DNA of 64,000 nucleotides, from assembly GCA_017881055.1 (NCBI GenBank), contig JADGRF010000013.1:1-64000 (forward strand). The letters are read 5' to 3'. Positions 8,181 through 18,161 of the stretch are shown here, piece by piece (position 1 is the first letter of the stretch; each line of letters starts with the position of its first letter). The notes beneath the pieces were generated by a model that saw only the letters and a program-made list of their open reading frames with translations, searched no databases and was not told the origin of the DNA. This DNA comes from Sandaracinaceae bacterium. Lineage in GTDB: Bacteria; Myxococcota_A; Polyangia; Polyangiales; JAFGIB01. A program made the translations under genes and the position numbers.

Positions 8181-8923
8181 CGTTTGGCGGCCTCAAGGCC
8201 GTCAGCGCGTTCAGCTTCACGCTGGACGCGGGGCAGCTCGTGGGCTTGATCGGTCCGAACGGCGCTGGCAAGACCACGGTCTTCAACCTGATCACCGGCG
8301 TGTATCGCCCCGATCGCGGCGAGATCCGCATGCAGGGCCAGAGCATCGCCGGCTTGCCCACGTTTCGGATCAACCGCTCCGGCATCGCGCGCACGTTCCA
8401 GGGCATTCGCCTGTTTCCAAACATGAGCGTGCTCGACAACGTCGTGGTCGGCGCCAACCAGCACATCGCGCGCGCACCGGTTGCTATGTTGTTTCGAACC
8501 GCGGCATTCGCGCGTCACAACGCCGAGCTGCACGCGCAGTGCATGGCCACGCTCACGCTGCTCGGGCTCGCGGCGCGCGCGCACGAGGCAGCCGGCACGC
8601 TCTCCTACGGCGAGCAGCGCCGGCTCGAGATCGCGCGCGCGCTGGCCACGCGCCCCAAGCTGCTCTTGCTCGACGAGCCCGCCGCTGGCATGAACCCGCA
8701 GGAGAAGGTGGAGCTCATGGAACAGATCCGGCTGATCCGTGAAAAGCTGCAGCTCGGCATTCTGATCATCGAGCACGACATGAAGCTGATCATGAAGATG
8801 TGCGAGCGCATCACCGTGCTCGACCACGGTGAGACGATCGCCGTCGGCAAGCCCGAGCAGATCCAAATCGACGAGCGTGTCATCAAGGCCTACCTCGGGG
8901 AGCCCGTTGCTCACGATTCGTAA
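8147..8923 (+). CDS. livG: Branched-chain amino acid ABC transporter ATP-binding protein LivG
   Basis: This 258-residue ABC ATPase drives LivHM. Walker A is GPNGAGKTT (36-44), the signature is LSYGEQRRLEIARAL, Walker B is LLLLDEPAAGMNP, and the switch His is in IIEHDM. RTFQGIRLFPNMSVLDNV is typical of LivG rather than LivF. I chose the ATG at 8147 because it gives the normal N terminus (MALLELTDCSLTFGG). It lies inside the end of livM, a 34-bp overlap. Confidence 0.95.
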   Translation: MALLELTDCSLTFGGLKAVSAFSFTLDAGQLVGLIGPNGAGKTTVFNLITGVYRPDRGEIRMQGQSIAGLPTFRINRSGIARTFQGIRLFPNMSVLDNVVVGANQHIARAPVAMLFRTAAFARHNAELHAQCMATLTLLGLAARAHEAAGTLSYGEQRRLEIARALATRPKLLLLDEPAAGMNPQEKVELMEQIRLIREKLQLGILIIEHDMKLIMKMCERITVLDHGETIAVGKPEQIQIDERVIKAYLGEPVAHDS

Positions 8924-9614
8924 CCTGCACGTGCGCTACGGCGCCGTTCACGCGCTGCAAGGCGTGTCGCTCACGGTCGCGGCCGGTGAGATCGTCACGT
9001 TGATCGGCAGCAACGGCGCGGGCAAGAGCACGCTGTTGCGCGCGATCAGCGGTCTGCATCGGCCGAGCGCAGGCGAGATCCTCTGGAAGGGCGCTGCCCA
9101 GATCGAGACACTCGCACCGCATCGCATCGTCGCGCTCGGCTTGTGCCACGTGCCGGAAGGCCGTCAGGTGTTCGCGAACCTGACCGTGCGCGAGAACCTC
9201 GATCTCGGTGCGTACCAGCGCAAAGACAAGGCCGAGATCCGCGAGGGCATCGAGCGCGCGTACACCCTCTTTCCGATCTTGAAGGAACGTCAGCAGCAGC
9301 TCTCCGGCACGCTCAGCGGCGGTGAGCAGCAGATGTTGGCGATCGCGCGCGCGCTGATGGCGCGCCCCGAGCTCTTGTTACTCGATGAGCCTTCATTGGG
9401 CCTTGCCCCGCTGGTCGTCCAGACCATCTTCAAGGTCATCCAAGAGATCAACGCGCAGGGCACGACCATCTTGCTCGTCGAGCAGAACGCGCACATGGCG
9501 CTACGCATCGCGCAGCGCGGCTACGTGCTGCAGACCGGTAAAATCGTGCTCGAGGACAGCGGCAAGAACCTGCTGAACAGTCCCGAGGTACGAGCCGCGT
9601 ACCTCGGCGATTGA
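8907..9614 (+). CDS. livF: Branched-chain amino acid ABC transporter ATP-binding protein LivF
   Basis: This 235-residue ABC ATPase is the LivG partner. Walker A is GSNGAGKST (34-42), then HVPEGRQVFANLTVRENL, signature LSGGEQQMLAIARAL, and Walker B LLLLDEPSLGLAP. The best start is a TTG at 8907 with GGGGAG four bases upstream. It gives a protein that begins right at the LTIRNLHVRYG strand and matches the usual LivF length. It overlaps livG by 17 bp. It is the last gene of the operon and ends 14 bp from the convergent dedA stop. Confidence 0.93.
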   Translation: MLTIRNLHVRYGAVHALQGVSLTVAAGEIVTLIGSNGAGKSTLLRAISGLHRPSAGEILWKGAAQIETLAPHRIVALGLCHVPEGRQVFANLTVRENLDLGAYQRKDKAEIREGIERAYTLFPILKERQQQLSGTLSGGEQQMLAIARALMARPELLLLDEPSLGLAPLVVQTIFKVIQEINAQGTTILLVEQNAHMALRIAQRGYVLQTGKIVLEDSGKNLLNSPEVRAAYLGD

Positions 9615-9628
9615 CGACACGCGCAGGC

Positions 9629-10300
9629 TCAGGGCTTGTCGGTCGAGGTCGCGCTGGCGGGAGCTGCACCACGCGACTTCAGCCATGCGATCAGGCCTGG
9701 CATGAGCGAGAGCACGATCACCACGATGATCACCGCCTCGATGTGCTTGCCGAGCGGCGTCAGACCCACGAAGTACCCGAGCACGGTCATCGACAGCACC
9801 CATGCGGCTGCGCCGATTGCGCTGAACATCGTGTACGCGCCGTAGGGCATGCGCGCGATGCCGGCGACGACGGGCACGAACGTGCGCATCACCGGCATGA
9901 AGCGCGCGATCACGATCGCCTTGCCGCCGTGCAGCAAGTAGAAGTCGTGCGCAGCTTTGATGTGCTCGGGGCGAAAGAAGCGCGAGCGCGGCCGGTTGAA
10001 GAGCAGCGGTCCCGCTTTGGCGCCGATGAAATACGACAGCACCGGTCCGAGCACCGCAGCTGGGATCAGGATCGCGTTCAGCGTCAAGAGATCGAGCTTG
10101 CCGGTCGCGGCGTACACGCCCGCGGTCACGAGCAACGAATCGCCCGGCAGAAAGAAGACCATCGCGCCGGTCTCGAGGAACACGATCAGCGCGAGCACCG
10201 AATAGCCCAGGTCCGCGAACTGCGAGGGGTCCCGGATCAGCTTGATCAGATCCGCGGGGTTGTTGGCGATGATTTCGATGAGCTTGTGCAGGGAGTCCAT
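9629..10300 (-). CDS. DedA/SNARE-associated (VTT) family membrane protein
   Basis: This 223-residue inner-membrane protein has several hydrophobic segments. It shows the DedA hallmarks FLETGAMVFFLPGDSLL near residue 45 and GGKAIVIARFMPVMRTFVPVVAGI near 125-148, with the conserved Arg and Pro residues. DedA proteins are linked to proton-motive-force homeostasis, undecaprenyl-phosphate or phospholipid flipping and envelope stress resistance. The exact role here is not assigned. The C terminus is short and ends in a Ser/Ala/Lys-rich tail. It is convergent with livF. Confidence 0.9.
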   Translation of the reverse strand: MDSLHKLIEIIANNPADLIKLIRDPSQFADLGYSVLALIVFLETGAMVFFLPGDSLLVTAGVYAATGKLDLLTLNAILIPAAVLGPVLSYFIGAKAGPLLFNRPRSRFFRPEHIKAAHDFYLLHGGKAIVIARFMPVMRTFVPVVAGIARMPYGAYTMFSAIGAAAWVLSMTVLGYFVGLTPLGKHIEAVIIVVIVLSLMPGLIAWLKSRGAAPASATSTDKP

Positions 10301-10386
10301 GGCGGCGCGACCCTAGCACGAGGCACCGGGCCGCGCCTCCGGAGTACCGCCCCGCGCGCGCCGCAAATTGCGCCGGGTCCCGGAAG

Positions 10387-10539
10387 TCAGCCGCAGGCAA
10401 TCGTGCAGCTCCCGCCGGTGCAGGTGCCACCCGAGCTCGTACAGGGGGCGTCGCAGGCGGGCAAGCCGCCGGTCTGGTCGGTGATGCCCGGGCCCCGGCA
10501 TCGCTCGGGGTCGTAGCGTCGGGCTTTGTGCGGGGTCAT
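10387..10539 (-). CDS. Possible small Cys-rich ORF coupled to the LDLa lipoprotein gene
   Basis: This is a 50-codon ORF whose ATG overlaps the TGA of the upstream lipoprotein gene (ATGA, 10539-10536). The product is Arg-rich at the start and Cys/Gly/Thr-rich at the end (GGTCTGGSCTIACG), with five Cys. No signal peptide is visible. The C-terminal pattern resembles Cys-rich segments seen in myxobacterial secreted proteins. It could be a remnant of a longer protein or a chance ORF. I know of no family match. Confidence 0.3.
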   Translation of the reverse strand: MTPHKARRYDPERCRGPGITDQTGGLPACDAPCTSSGGTCTGGSCTIACG

Positions 10540-12023
10540 GGCTTGGTCGGGCACTGCGCCTCGTCGAAGCCGCTCGCGCAATCACCCGTTCCATCGCAGT
10601 ACTTGGAGAGCGGGACGGTCTTGCCGTCGCCGCACGGGAACTCGCTCGTCGTTGCGCCGGTGCATGCTTCGTCGGAGCCGTCCTTGCAGTCCGGCGTCCC
10701 GTTGCAGAGCTTCACGAACGGCACATTGCCGCTCTTGTCGAGGCACGCGAACGTGCAGCTCGTCTCGTCGGAACCGTCCTTGCAGCTCGGCGTGCCGTCG
10801 CAGTGCTGGTAGATCGTGTAGCGCTGGCTGCTCGGCTGCTTGCACGTCAGACACACCATCTCGTCGATGCCGTCCTTGCAATCCATCTTGCCGTCGCAGA
10901 GCTGCGACTGCATCAGGACCTGGGACGGATTGTCGTTGCACGCGAACGTGGCGATCTTCCCGCTGTTGCCGCCGCCGCACGCATCGAGCTCGGTCTGCAG
11001 CGGAGCGGGGAACGCGCCGCACGCAGTCGTGAGCGGGTCGTTCTTGCCGCCATCGGCTAGTCGGTTATTGAGCACGTCGCAGGCCGCGACCTTCGTCGTG
11101 TCGCACTTGGCGGCATCGATGCACGTTTGCCCCTCGGCCAGGTACTTCTGCATGCAGCTCAGCTGATCGCCCAGCATGCTCACGTGGTTGGTGAACGCCT
11201 TCGTGGCGCACGGCGCGTCCGTGTTCTTCACGTTGCAATCGTAGCCCGACGCATTGCCCGCACCCGCGTCGGCAGGCGGGTTGCCAGCCGACGCAGTCGC
11301 CACGCACATGCACGCGCTCGTCTGCAGCTTGATGTAGCCGTTCACGATCGCTGCGGCGACCGCGGCGTCGCTCATGGTGCTGCTCGAGGTTTTGCCGCAG
11401 TACGTGTGGTCGCCGGTCGCGGTGCAATCGAGCGTGATCGTCGCGAGCGCAGTCTTGCTGATCTTGCCGTCCTTCAGCTTGACCGCTTGCTTCACCTTGA
11501 TCGCGAACGTCGTGTCGCACAGCTTCGCGCACACGTCGGCCTTGATCTTGTAGCCCAGGTTGAAGCGGTGACGGCTGACCTTGCGCGGCGCGCCTGCGTC
11601 GCCAGGGCCCGCGTCGCTTCGTCCCGCATCGGCCGCACCTGCATCCGCTACGCCTGCATCGCTCGCGGGCGGCGTGACTTCGAAGTGCTCACTGGTCGGA
11701 TCGAACTGGATCAGCGCCAGCTCGACGGCGTTCGCGTCATCCGGGTTCTCGACGTCGAACGACATCAACGCGTCGTCACCCGGCGACACCGGATCGGAAG
11801 GGCTCGGCAAGAGCGAGACCTCCATGGCGGTGTCGGGCGGAATCAAGCCGCTGACCAGCTCGCCGTTCTCGAACGACACGGCTTTGGTCAGTGCTTCGGC
11901 CGCTTGCGTCGTCGAGGTGCCAGTCCCGCTGCTCGAGCTCTTGCTGCTGCTGCTGCCGAAGCAGCCTGCGAGCGTGATGCTTGCGACCAACGTGGCAGAC
12001 ACGAGCCAAGCTCTCGCGTGCAT
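10536..12023 (-). CDS. Lipoprotein with four C-terminal LDL-receptor class A repeats
   Basis: The 495-residue precursor has signal peptide MHARAWLVSATLVASI followed by lipobox LAGC (Cys21), then a Ser/Thr-rich stalk. After a domain of unknown type comes a DAG/ADAG-rich linker and a Cys-containing middle region. At about residues 360-491 there are four LDLa-like repeats. Each ends in the calcium-cage pattern: CDGKMDCKDGIDE, CDGTPSCKDGSDE, CNGTPDCKDGSDE and CDGTGDCASGFDE. In animals such modules bind calcium and mediate ligand binding; in bacteria they are uncommon. The start at 12023 has AGGGGA upstream and gives a clean lipoprotein signal. It probably sits on the outer membrane, surface-exposed or periplasmic. 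Function is unknown. It is divergent from cofG. Confidence 0.85.
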   Translation of the reverse strand: MHARAWLVSATLVASITLAGCFGSSSSKSSSSGTGTSTTQAAEALTKAVSFENGELVSGLIPPDTAMEVSLLPSPSDPVSPGDDALMSFDVENPDDANAVELALIQFDPTSEHFEVTPPASDAGVADAGAADAGRSDAGPGDAGAPRKVSRHRFNLGYKIKADVCAKLCDTTFAIKVKQAVKLKDGKISKTALATITLDCTATGDHTYCGKTSSSTMSDAAVAAAIVNGYIKLQTSACMCVATASAGNPPADAGAGNASGYDCNVKNTDAPCATKAFTNHVSMLGDQLSCMQKYLAEGQTCIDAAKCDTTKVAACDVLNNRLADGGKNDPLTTACGAFPAPLQTELDACGGGNSGKIATFACNDNPSQVLMQSQLCDGKMDCKDGIDEMVCLTCKQPSSQRYTIYQHCDGTPSCKDGSDETSCTFACLDKSGNVPFVKLCNGTPDCKDGSDEACTGATTSEFPCGDGKTVPLSKYCDGTGDCASGFDEAQCPTKP

Positions 12024-12178
12024 GAGTTCCCCTGTTCGCGTGGCCACGGTGGTAGGCGATGATGTTACCGCGACTCGGCTGGCGCCGTCATGGTGGTACG
12101 CTGTAGCAGCGTGTAACGGCTTGACTCGCGCTGGCGCGTAGGGAAAGGTCGGCAGACGCGGCGTCCCCGGAACCCTCC

Positions 12179-13425
<1,247 letters not shown>

Positions 13426-13429
<4 letters not shown>

Positions 13430-14694
13430 GCCACGTCGACGAAGCCATCTTGGCTCTGGCAAGCGCGGACACGCGCAGCGTGCTCGAAGGCGTGCTCGGC
13501 GGCGCCGATTTGAGCGTGCCCGACGCCGTGCTGCTATGCGACGCAACGGGTGCGGATCTCGCCGCGCTCGTCGCCGTCGCCGATGGCCTGCGTGAACAGC
13601 AAGCCGGCGACCTCGTCAGCTACGTCGTCAACCGCAACATCAACTTCACCAACCTGTGCGTGAAGGCCTGCAAGTTCTGCGCGTTCTCTCGCACCGGCCG
13701 CTCCGAGGAGGGTTACTTCCTCGATGAAGACGAGATCGTGCGTCGCGTGCTGCAAGCGGAAAGCCTGGGCGCGACCGAAGTGTGCATCCAAGCGGGCTTG
13801 CCGCCGCGAGCCAAGCCCACCCTGTACCTCGATCTGTTGCGCGCCGTGAAAGCAGCTGCGCCTGCGCTGCACGTGCACGCGTTCTCACCGGAGGAAGTGA
13901 AGTACGGCGCCGAACTCATGGGCATGCCCGTGCGCGCCTACCTCGAAGAGCTCAAAGCCGCGGGTATTGGCTCGCTGCCGGGTACTTCGGCCGAGATCCT
14001 GGACGACCGCGTGCGCAAGCGGCTGGCGGGCGGACGAATCTCGACGGCCGAGTGGATCGAGGTCATCACCACGGCGCACGAGCTGCAGATCCCAACCACG
14101 TCGACCATCATGTACGGACACATCGAGACGCACCAAGAGCGTATGCGACACCTCGATCTTCTGCGCTCGATCCAGCGCGACACCGGCGGTTTCAGCGAGT
14201 TCGTGCCGCTTTCGTTCGTACACGCCGAGGCGCCGCTCCATTTGAAGCGCATGTTGCCCGACGTTCGTCCCGGCCCGACCGAGGACGACGTCACGCGGCT
14301 GATCGCGTTGTCGCGGCTGATCCTCGGCGCCAGCTTTCGCAACATCCAGACGTCCTGGGTGAAAGAGGGCGTGCCACGCGCGCAGCGCATGCTTCGAGCG
14401 GGTGCGAACGACCTCGGCGGCACGCTCATGAACGAGAGCATCTCGACCTCCGCAGGCGCGCTGCACGGCCAGCTCATGCGTCCGCGTGAGCTCCACGCAG
14501 CGATCCGGGCGATCGACCGCGTACCCGCCGAGCGCAACACGCGCTACACCGTGCTGCGTACCTTCTCCGAAGGCGCCCACGCCGATCCCGGGCACCCACT
14601 CGACCGCGTGGACGACGCCGTCGCCGTGTTCGGTAGCTACGAAGAGCTCACGCGCAAAGCGCGTCAGTCACGTGTTCTGCTCACGGTTGGGTAG
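13426..14694 (+). CDS. cofH: 5-amino-6-(D-ribitylamino)uracil--L-tyrosine 4-hydroxyphenyl transferase CofH
   Basis: This 422-residue radical SAM enzyme has the motif CVKACKFC (Cys78, 82, 85) after NRNINFTNL. It generates a tyrosine-derived radical and attaches the hydroxybenzyl group to 5-amino-6-ribitylaminouracil; CofG then closes the ring to F0. Further motifs are EVCIQAGLPP, HVHAFSPEEVKYGAELMG, GSLPGTSAEILDD, TTSTIMYGHIET, SEFVPLSFVHAEAPL and GANDLGGTLMNESISTSAGA. The start overlaps the cofG stop by 4 bp, so the two halves that are fused as FbiC in actinobacteria are separate but coupled here. The 3' end overlaps the convergent cofC by 27 bp. Confidence 0.96.
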
Positions 14695-15288
14695 CACGTT
14701 CGCACCCGCTGCCTCCGGGGTGTCTACGTCGAACGCGATGCGCGCGTTGTGCAGCGTGCGGGTGGATAGGCCCAGCTCGCGGGCGTGCGCGAGGTGACGC
14801 TGCGCGCTGCCGGCTGCGCCGAAGCAGGTGCGAAAGCCGCGTGACAAGGGCAGTGCGAGCGCGTTCGTGAAGCTCTCGGCGAGGTCGGGCACAATCACCA
14901 CGTCGTGCTTCGTCAGCTCGCCGAGCACGGCCGTTACGTCTGCGCATTGCAGGTGCGGGAGATCCGCCATCAGTACCAGGGCCTGGCTCACGCCGCGCAC
15001 TTCGAGCTCCAGCAGCGCCGCGTCCACCACGCGCGCCAGCCCGCGTGGCGTTCCTTCCGCACTCGGGTCACGCATCGGGATCGCGCCCTCGTCGGCTGCA
15101 AGTTGCGCGACGTCGTCGCCGTCGGTGATCACGAGCGTGCCGGCCAGCTCGGGGGCCGAGCGCGTGATCGCGAGCACGTGGCGGAACATGTCGCGCGCCA
15201 GCCGCTCGCGCTCTTCGTCGTCGAACGAGCCGCGCAGCCGCGACTTGCCGCGCGCGAACGCCTTCATGGGCACGACGGCCCAGATCAC
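14668..15288 (-). CDS. cofC: Guanylyltransferase CofC/FbiD of F420 biosynthesis
   Basis: This 206-residue nucleotidyltransferase begins [17 protein letters not shown], the CofC N-terminal GTP-binding motif. It continues with [30 protein letters not shown] and the C-terminal [16 protein letters not shown] and FDVDTPEA. CofC activates a three-carbon phospho-acid (2-phospholactate, phosphoenolpyruvate or 3-phosphoglycerate, depending on lineage) with GTP, to be transferred to F0 by CofD. The GTG start at 15288 overlaps the cofD stop (GTGA). It is the last gene of cofE-cofD-cofC and converges on cofH with a 27-bp overlap. Substrate choice is not decided by sequence alone; see findings. Confidence 0.92.
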   Translation of the reverse strand: MIWAVVPMKAFARGKSRLRGSFDDEERERLARDMFRHVLAITRSAPELAGTLVITDGDDVAQLAADEGAIPMRDPSAEGTPRGLARVVDAALLELEVRGVSQALVLMADLPHLQCADVTAVLGELTKHDVVIVPDLAESFTNALALPLSRGFRTCFGAAGSAQRHLAHARELGLSTRTLHNARIAFDVDTPEAAGANVLPNREQNT

Positions 15289-16235
15289 AAATTCTCCGCA
15301 AACTGCAGCACCTCGCGCGCGAGCAAAAGGCTCTGCTCGCGCGTCTGCATGATCGTCGAGCTGGCCAGAACGCGCAGCGCATGGCCATCGTGAGTCATGA
15401 GCGCTGGTAAGCTCGCGTCGTCGCCGTGCTCGACGACTAGGCCGGTGAGCAGCCCGGCGTAGTGCTCGGCAATCGCTCCCGGCGTAGGCTCGGTCTTGCC
15501 GATGGTTTGCAGCATACGCGCGAGCGGCCCTTTTATGGCGGCTCCGTGCACGATCGGGCTCACGGCCACCACGGGCTTTCGGGCGATGCGCTCGCGCACG
15601 CCTGGCAACGCGAGAATCGGATCGACCGACACGTACGGGTTCGACGGCCCGAACACCACCAGGTCAGCCGCCTCGATCGCGCGCAGCACCTGGTCGCTGG
15701 CGCGCGCGTCCCCGTTCGAGAACACCCGCAGCACGTCGTGGGCCGCGCGCTCCTGCACGAGCCAGCGTTGAAAGCTCAGCGTTCCCGTCACGGTCTCGAT
15801 CATCGTAGGGCAGGGTGCATCGCTCATCGGCAGGATGGTCGCACCCACGCCGAGCGATCCGCACAGGCGCCCGGTGATTGCAGTCAGGGTCTGCCCTTCC
15901 TGCAGCCATTGGCTGCGGAGCACGTGCGTGGCCAGATCGCGATCGCCCAGCTGGAACCAGGTCTCGCCACCGTAGCGGGTGACCATCTCGAGCGTCGTGA
16001 ACGACTCTTCGGCGAGCCCCCAGCCGCGTGCCACGTCGGCGAGGTCGGCGAGCGTGTACATCACGGTGTCGACGTCGGGCGAGATGTACAGGCCCCAGTG
16101 CCGGAAGTCGTCGCCGGTGTTCACGATCAGCGTCAGCTGCTCCGGTGGGAGCGCTCTTGCCAAGCCATGGCACAGGCGCGCACCGCCCACGCCTCCGGAC
16201 AGACACACCACCTGCTTCGGACGTGTGGCGCTCAC
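15285..16235 (-). CDS. cofD: 2-phospho-L-lactate transferase family protein CofD/FbiA
   Basis: This 316-residue transferase joins the activated phospho-acid from CofC to F0, giving F420-0 or a variant. Diagnostic motifs are [15 protein letters not shown] at the N terminus, [79 protein letters not shown] and [16 protein letters not shown]. The GTG start at 16235 shares four bases with the cofE stop, and its own stop overlaps the cofC start. The three genes should therefore be translated as a coupled unit. Confidence 0.96.
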   Translation of the reverse strand: MSATRPKQVVCLSGGVGGARLCHGLARALPPEQLTLIVNTGDDFRHWGLYISPDVDTVMYTLADLADVARGWGLAEESFTTLEMVTRYGGETWFQLGDRDLATHVLRSQWLQEGQTLTAITGRLCGSLGVGATILPMSDAPCPTMIETVTGTLSFQRWLVQERAAHDVLRVFSNGDARASDQVLRAIEAADLVVFGPSNPYVSVDPILALPGVRERIARKPVVAVSPIVHGAAIKGPLARMLQTIGKTEPTPGAIAEHYAGLLTGLVVEHGDDASLPALMTHDGHALRVLASSTIMQTREQSLLLAREVLQFAENL

Positions 16236-17044
16236 AGGTAGACGTCTCCGTCCACCGGGCGGCAGAGCACGCGCGCTCCGCCGTCAGCTGCGGCAAAACG
16301 CAGGCCGCGCACGTGCACTGCCGCTCTTGCTTCGCCGGCCTGCCCCGCCACGAGATCGCAGACCGCAGCCAGCTGATCCGCGGGCGCCGTGATCGTCGCT
16401 TCCAGCACGCGGCCATCGAGATCCGAGAGGCCGCGTTGATCGTAGAGCGCGGGAAACCCGGCGACCCCGAGCGCCGTCCCCACGGTGCCCTGCCGAAACG
16501 GTCGTCCGAACGAGTCGCTGATGATCACGCCGATCGTCGCGCCCAGCTTGGCCTCGAGCGCGCTGCGCAGTCGCGCCGCCGAGGCATCCGGATCGGCAGG
16601 CAATCGCAAGATCCACGGACCGCTGGCTGCCCCCGCAGTTGCCGGTTGCGCGTTGCTTTGATCGACGCCGGCGTTGGCGCTCACGTGTCCGCCGTGGTGG
16701 CGCACGATCAGCACGTTCCGCTGCGCACGCGACACCGCCAGCGTGTCCCACAGGATTACCTCGACGACGCGCGGATCTTTCTCGGTCAGCGCCGCCAGCT
16801 CCAGCGCGCGCGGGGAGGGCGTAATCGTGGAAAGATCGACGTAACGGTTCTCGGCTTTCGCGACGACCTTCGAGGCCACCACGAGCACGTCGCCATCTTC
16901 TAGAGTCAGCCCCTGTGCACCAAGCGCCGCGCTCAGCAGCGTGGCCAGATCATCGCCAGGCTCGATGCGTGGCAGCCCGGCCACGGCCGTCAGTGTAAGG
17001 CGTTCGGTGCAGGTCACCGCTGCGCGTCCGACATTGTCCACCAC
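16232..17044 (-). CDS. cofE: F420-0:gamma-glutamyl ligase CofE (single domain)
   Basis: This enzyme adds the gamma-linked glutamate tail to F420-0, using GTP. Motifs are [18 protein letters not shown] at the N terminus, [66 protein letters not shown] and [16 protein letters not shown], all typical of CofE. I place the start at the GTG at 17044, which has AAGGA seven bases upstream and gives 270 residues. An ATG at 17191 would add an unlikely Arg-rich leader. The protein ends right after the ligase domain and lacks the C-terminal FMN reductase domain found in actinobacterial FbiB. It is the first gene of cofE-D-C and divergent from the gene at 17224. Confidence 0.93.
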   Translation of the reverse strand: MVDNVGRAAVTCTERLTLTAVAGLPRIEPGDDLATLLSAALGAQGLTLEDGDVLVVASKVVAKAENRYVDLSTITPSPRALELAALTEKDPRVVEVILWDTLAVSRAQRNVLIVRHHGGHVSANAGVDQSNAQPATAGAASGPWILRLPADPDASAARLRSALEAKLGATIGVIISDSFGRPFRQGTVGTALGVAGFPALYDQRGLSDLDGRVLEATITAPADQLAAVCDLVAGQAGEARAAVHVRGLRFAAADGGARVLCRPVDGDVYL

Positions 17045-17152
17045 GTAGCCGTCCTTTTCCCGTGCCCCGCGTGCGCGCGCGACGGCATCGTTGCCTGATG
17101 GCGGAGCCGACGCAAGCCAACATGATCGTGCGCCGTCCGCCGGCGGTCGGTC

Positions 17153-17181
17153 GCGACAGCGCGCTGCGTACGGTGTAATAT
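17153..17181 (+). promoter_or_regulatory. Candidate promoter for the gene at 17224
   Basis: GCGACA (17153-17158) lies 17 bp from TAATAT (17176-17181), the latter preceded by TG in extended -10 style. It lies in the divergent region between cofE and the gene starting at 17224. Only the -10 is convincing. Confidence 0.4.
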
Positions 17182-17223
17182 CTGGCTGCATTGGCGCGCT
17201 CGCGCCCTTCCGCGGAGAACTTC

Positions 17224-18150
17224 ATGGCGACTCGTTTCGCGCGCTTCGTGTTCGGCTCGGTCTGCTCTGCAACGCTCACGGGGTTGGTGTTGTCGGTGCT
17301 TGCCGCCGACGCCCTCGTGCCACGAGCAGCGCAAGCGCAAGCTCCTTCCGCGACGCCTGCTCCGGGCGCCGTCTCGCCCGAGGACGAGGAGAAAGCCCGC
17401 GGTCACTTCCGCTTGGGTCGCGCGTACTACGACAACGGCAACTTCGCTCAAGCCGCCATCGAGTTCGAAGAGGCGTATCGCATCTCGCAGCGCTCAGCGC
17501 TGCTGTACAACATCTACCTCGCGTACCGCGACGCGAACGACACGCGCCACGCCGCCGAGTCGCTGCGCAAGTACCTCGAGCTGCAGCAGGACGTCGAGAA
17601 CCGTGGCCAGCTGGAAGCTCGCCTCGCAGCGCTCGACCGCAGCTTGGCCGATGGCACCGCGCCGCAGCCGGCGGCCCAGGCCGCAGCGCAACCTGCAGCA
17701 GAGGCGCAGCAGCAACCTGTCGCCGCACAAGCCGAGGCCGCGCCCGCCGCGGCCGTGCAGCCGAGCAAGCCCGCCGATGAGCCCAAGAGCATCTTGCCGT
17801 GGGTACTCATGGGCAGCGGCGGCGCGCTCGCGATCGGCGGCGCCGTGTTCTGGGGCATGTCGTCGAGCAAGAAGAGCGAGCTCTCGAGCAAGTGCCCGAA
17901 CATGACCTGTGATCCCAGCAAGGTCACCGTCAAGCAGGTGAGCGATCTCAAGAGCAGCGGCAGCACGCTGGCTGCTGTCGGCGATGCGCTGTTCTTCGGC
18001 GGCTTGGCAGTTGCCGGCACGGGCGTCGTGCTGTTCATCCTCGATGCTGCCAGCGGCGGCAACGAGAGCGCCCCCGCCGCCAGCGCGCCGACCGCCTCGC
18101 TCGTGTGTCTGCCCGGCTCCTGCGCCGGCGCCGTCGCGATGAAGTTCTGA
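17224..18150 (+). CDS. Exported protein with TPR-like repeats and two C-terminal hydrophobic segments
   Basis: The 308-residue precursor has an N-terminal signal sequence ending near RAAQAQAP. A helical TPR-like region covers about residues 55-145 (ARGHFRLGRAYYDNGNFAQAAIEFEEAY, then ESLRKYLEL). A Pro/Ala/Gln-rich linker of about 50 residues follows. Two hydrophobic helices lie toward the C terminus (WVLMGSGGALAIGGAVFWG and AVGDALFFGGLAVAGTGVVLFIL). The ATG at 17224 has GGAG seven bases upstream and places the signal peptide correctly. This layout is frequent in myxobacterial envelope proteins of unknown function. It sits between cofE and fno, but nothing in its sequence ties it to F420. Confidence 0.85.
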   Translation: MATRFARFVFGSVCSATLTGLVLSVLAADALVPRAAQAQAPSATPAPGAVSPEDEEKARGHFRLGRAYYDNGNFAQAAIEFEEAYRISQRSALLYNIYLAYRDANDTRHAAESLRKYLELQQDVENRGQLEARLAALDRSLADGTAPQPAAQAAAQPAAEAQQQPVAAQAEAAPAAAVQPSKPADEPKSILPWVLMGSGGALAIGGAVFWGMSSSKKSELSSKCPNMTCDPSKVTVKQVSDLKSSGSTLAAVGDALFFGGLAVAGTGVVLFILDAASGGNESAPAASAPTASLVCLPGSCAGAVAMKF

Positions 18151-18161
18151 GCTGCGCTCGC

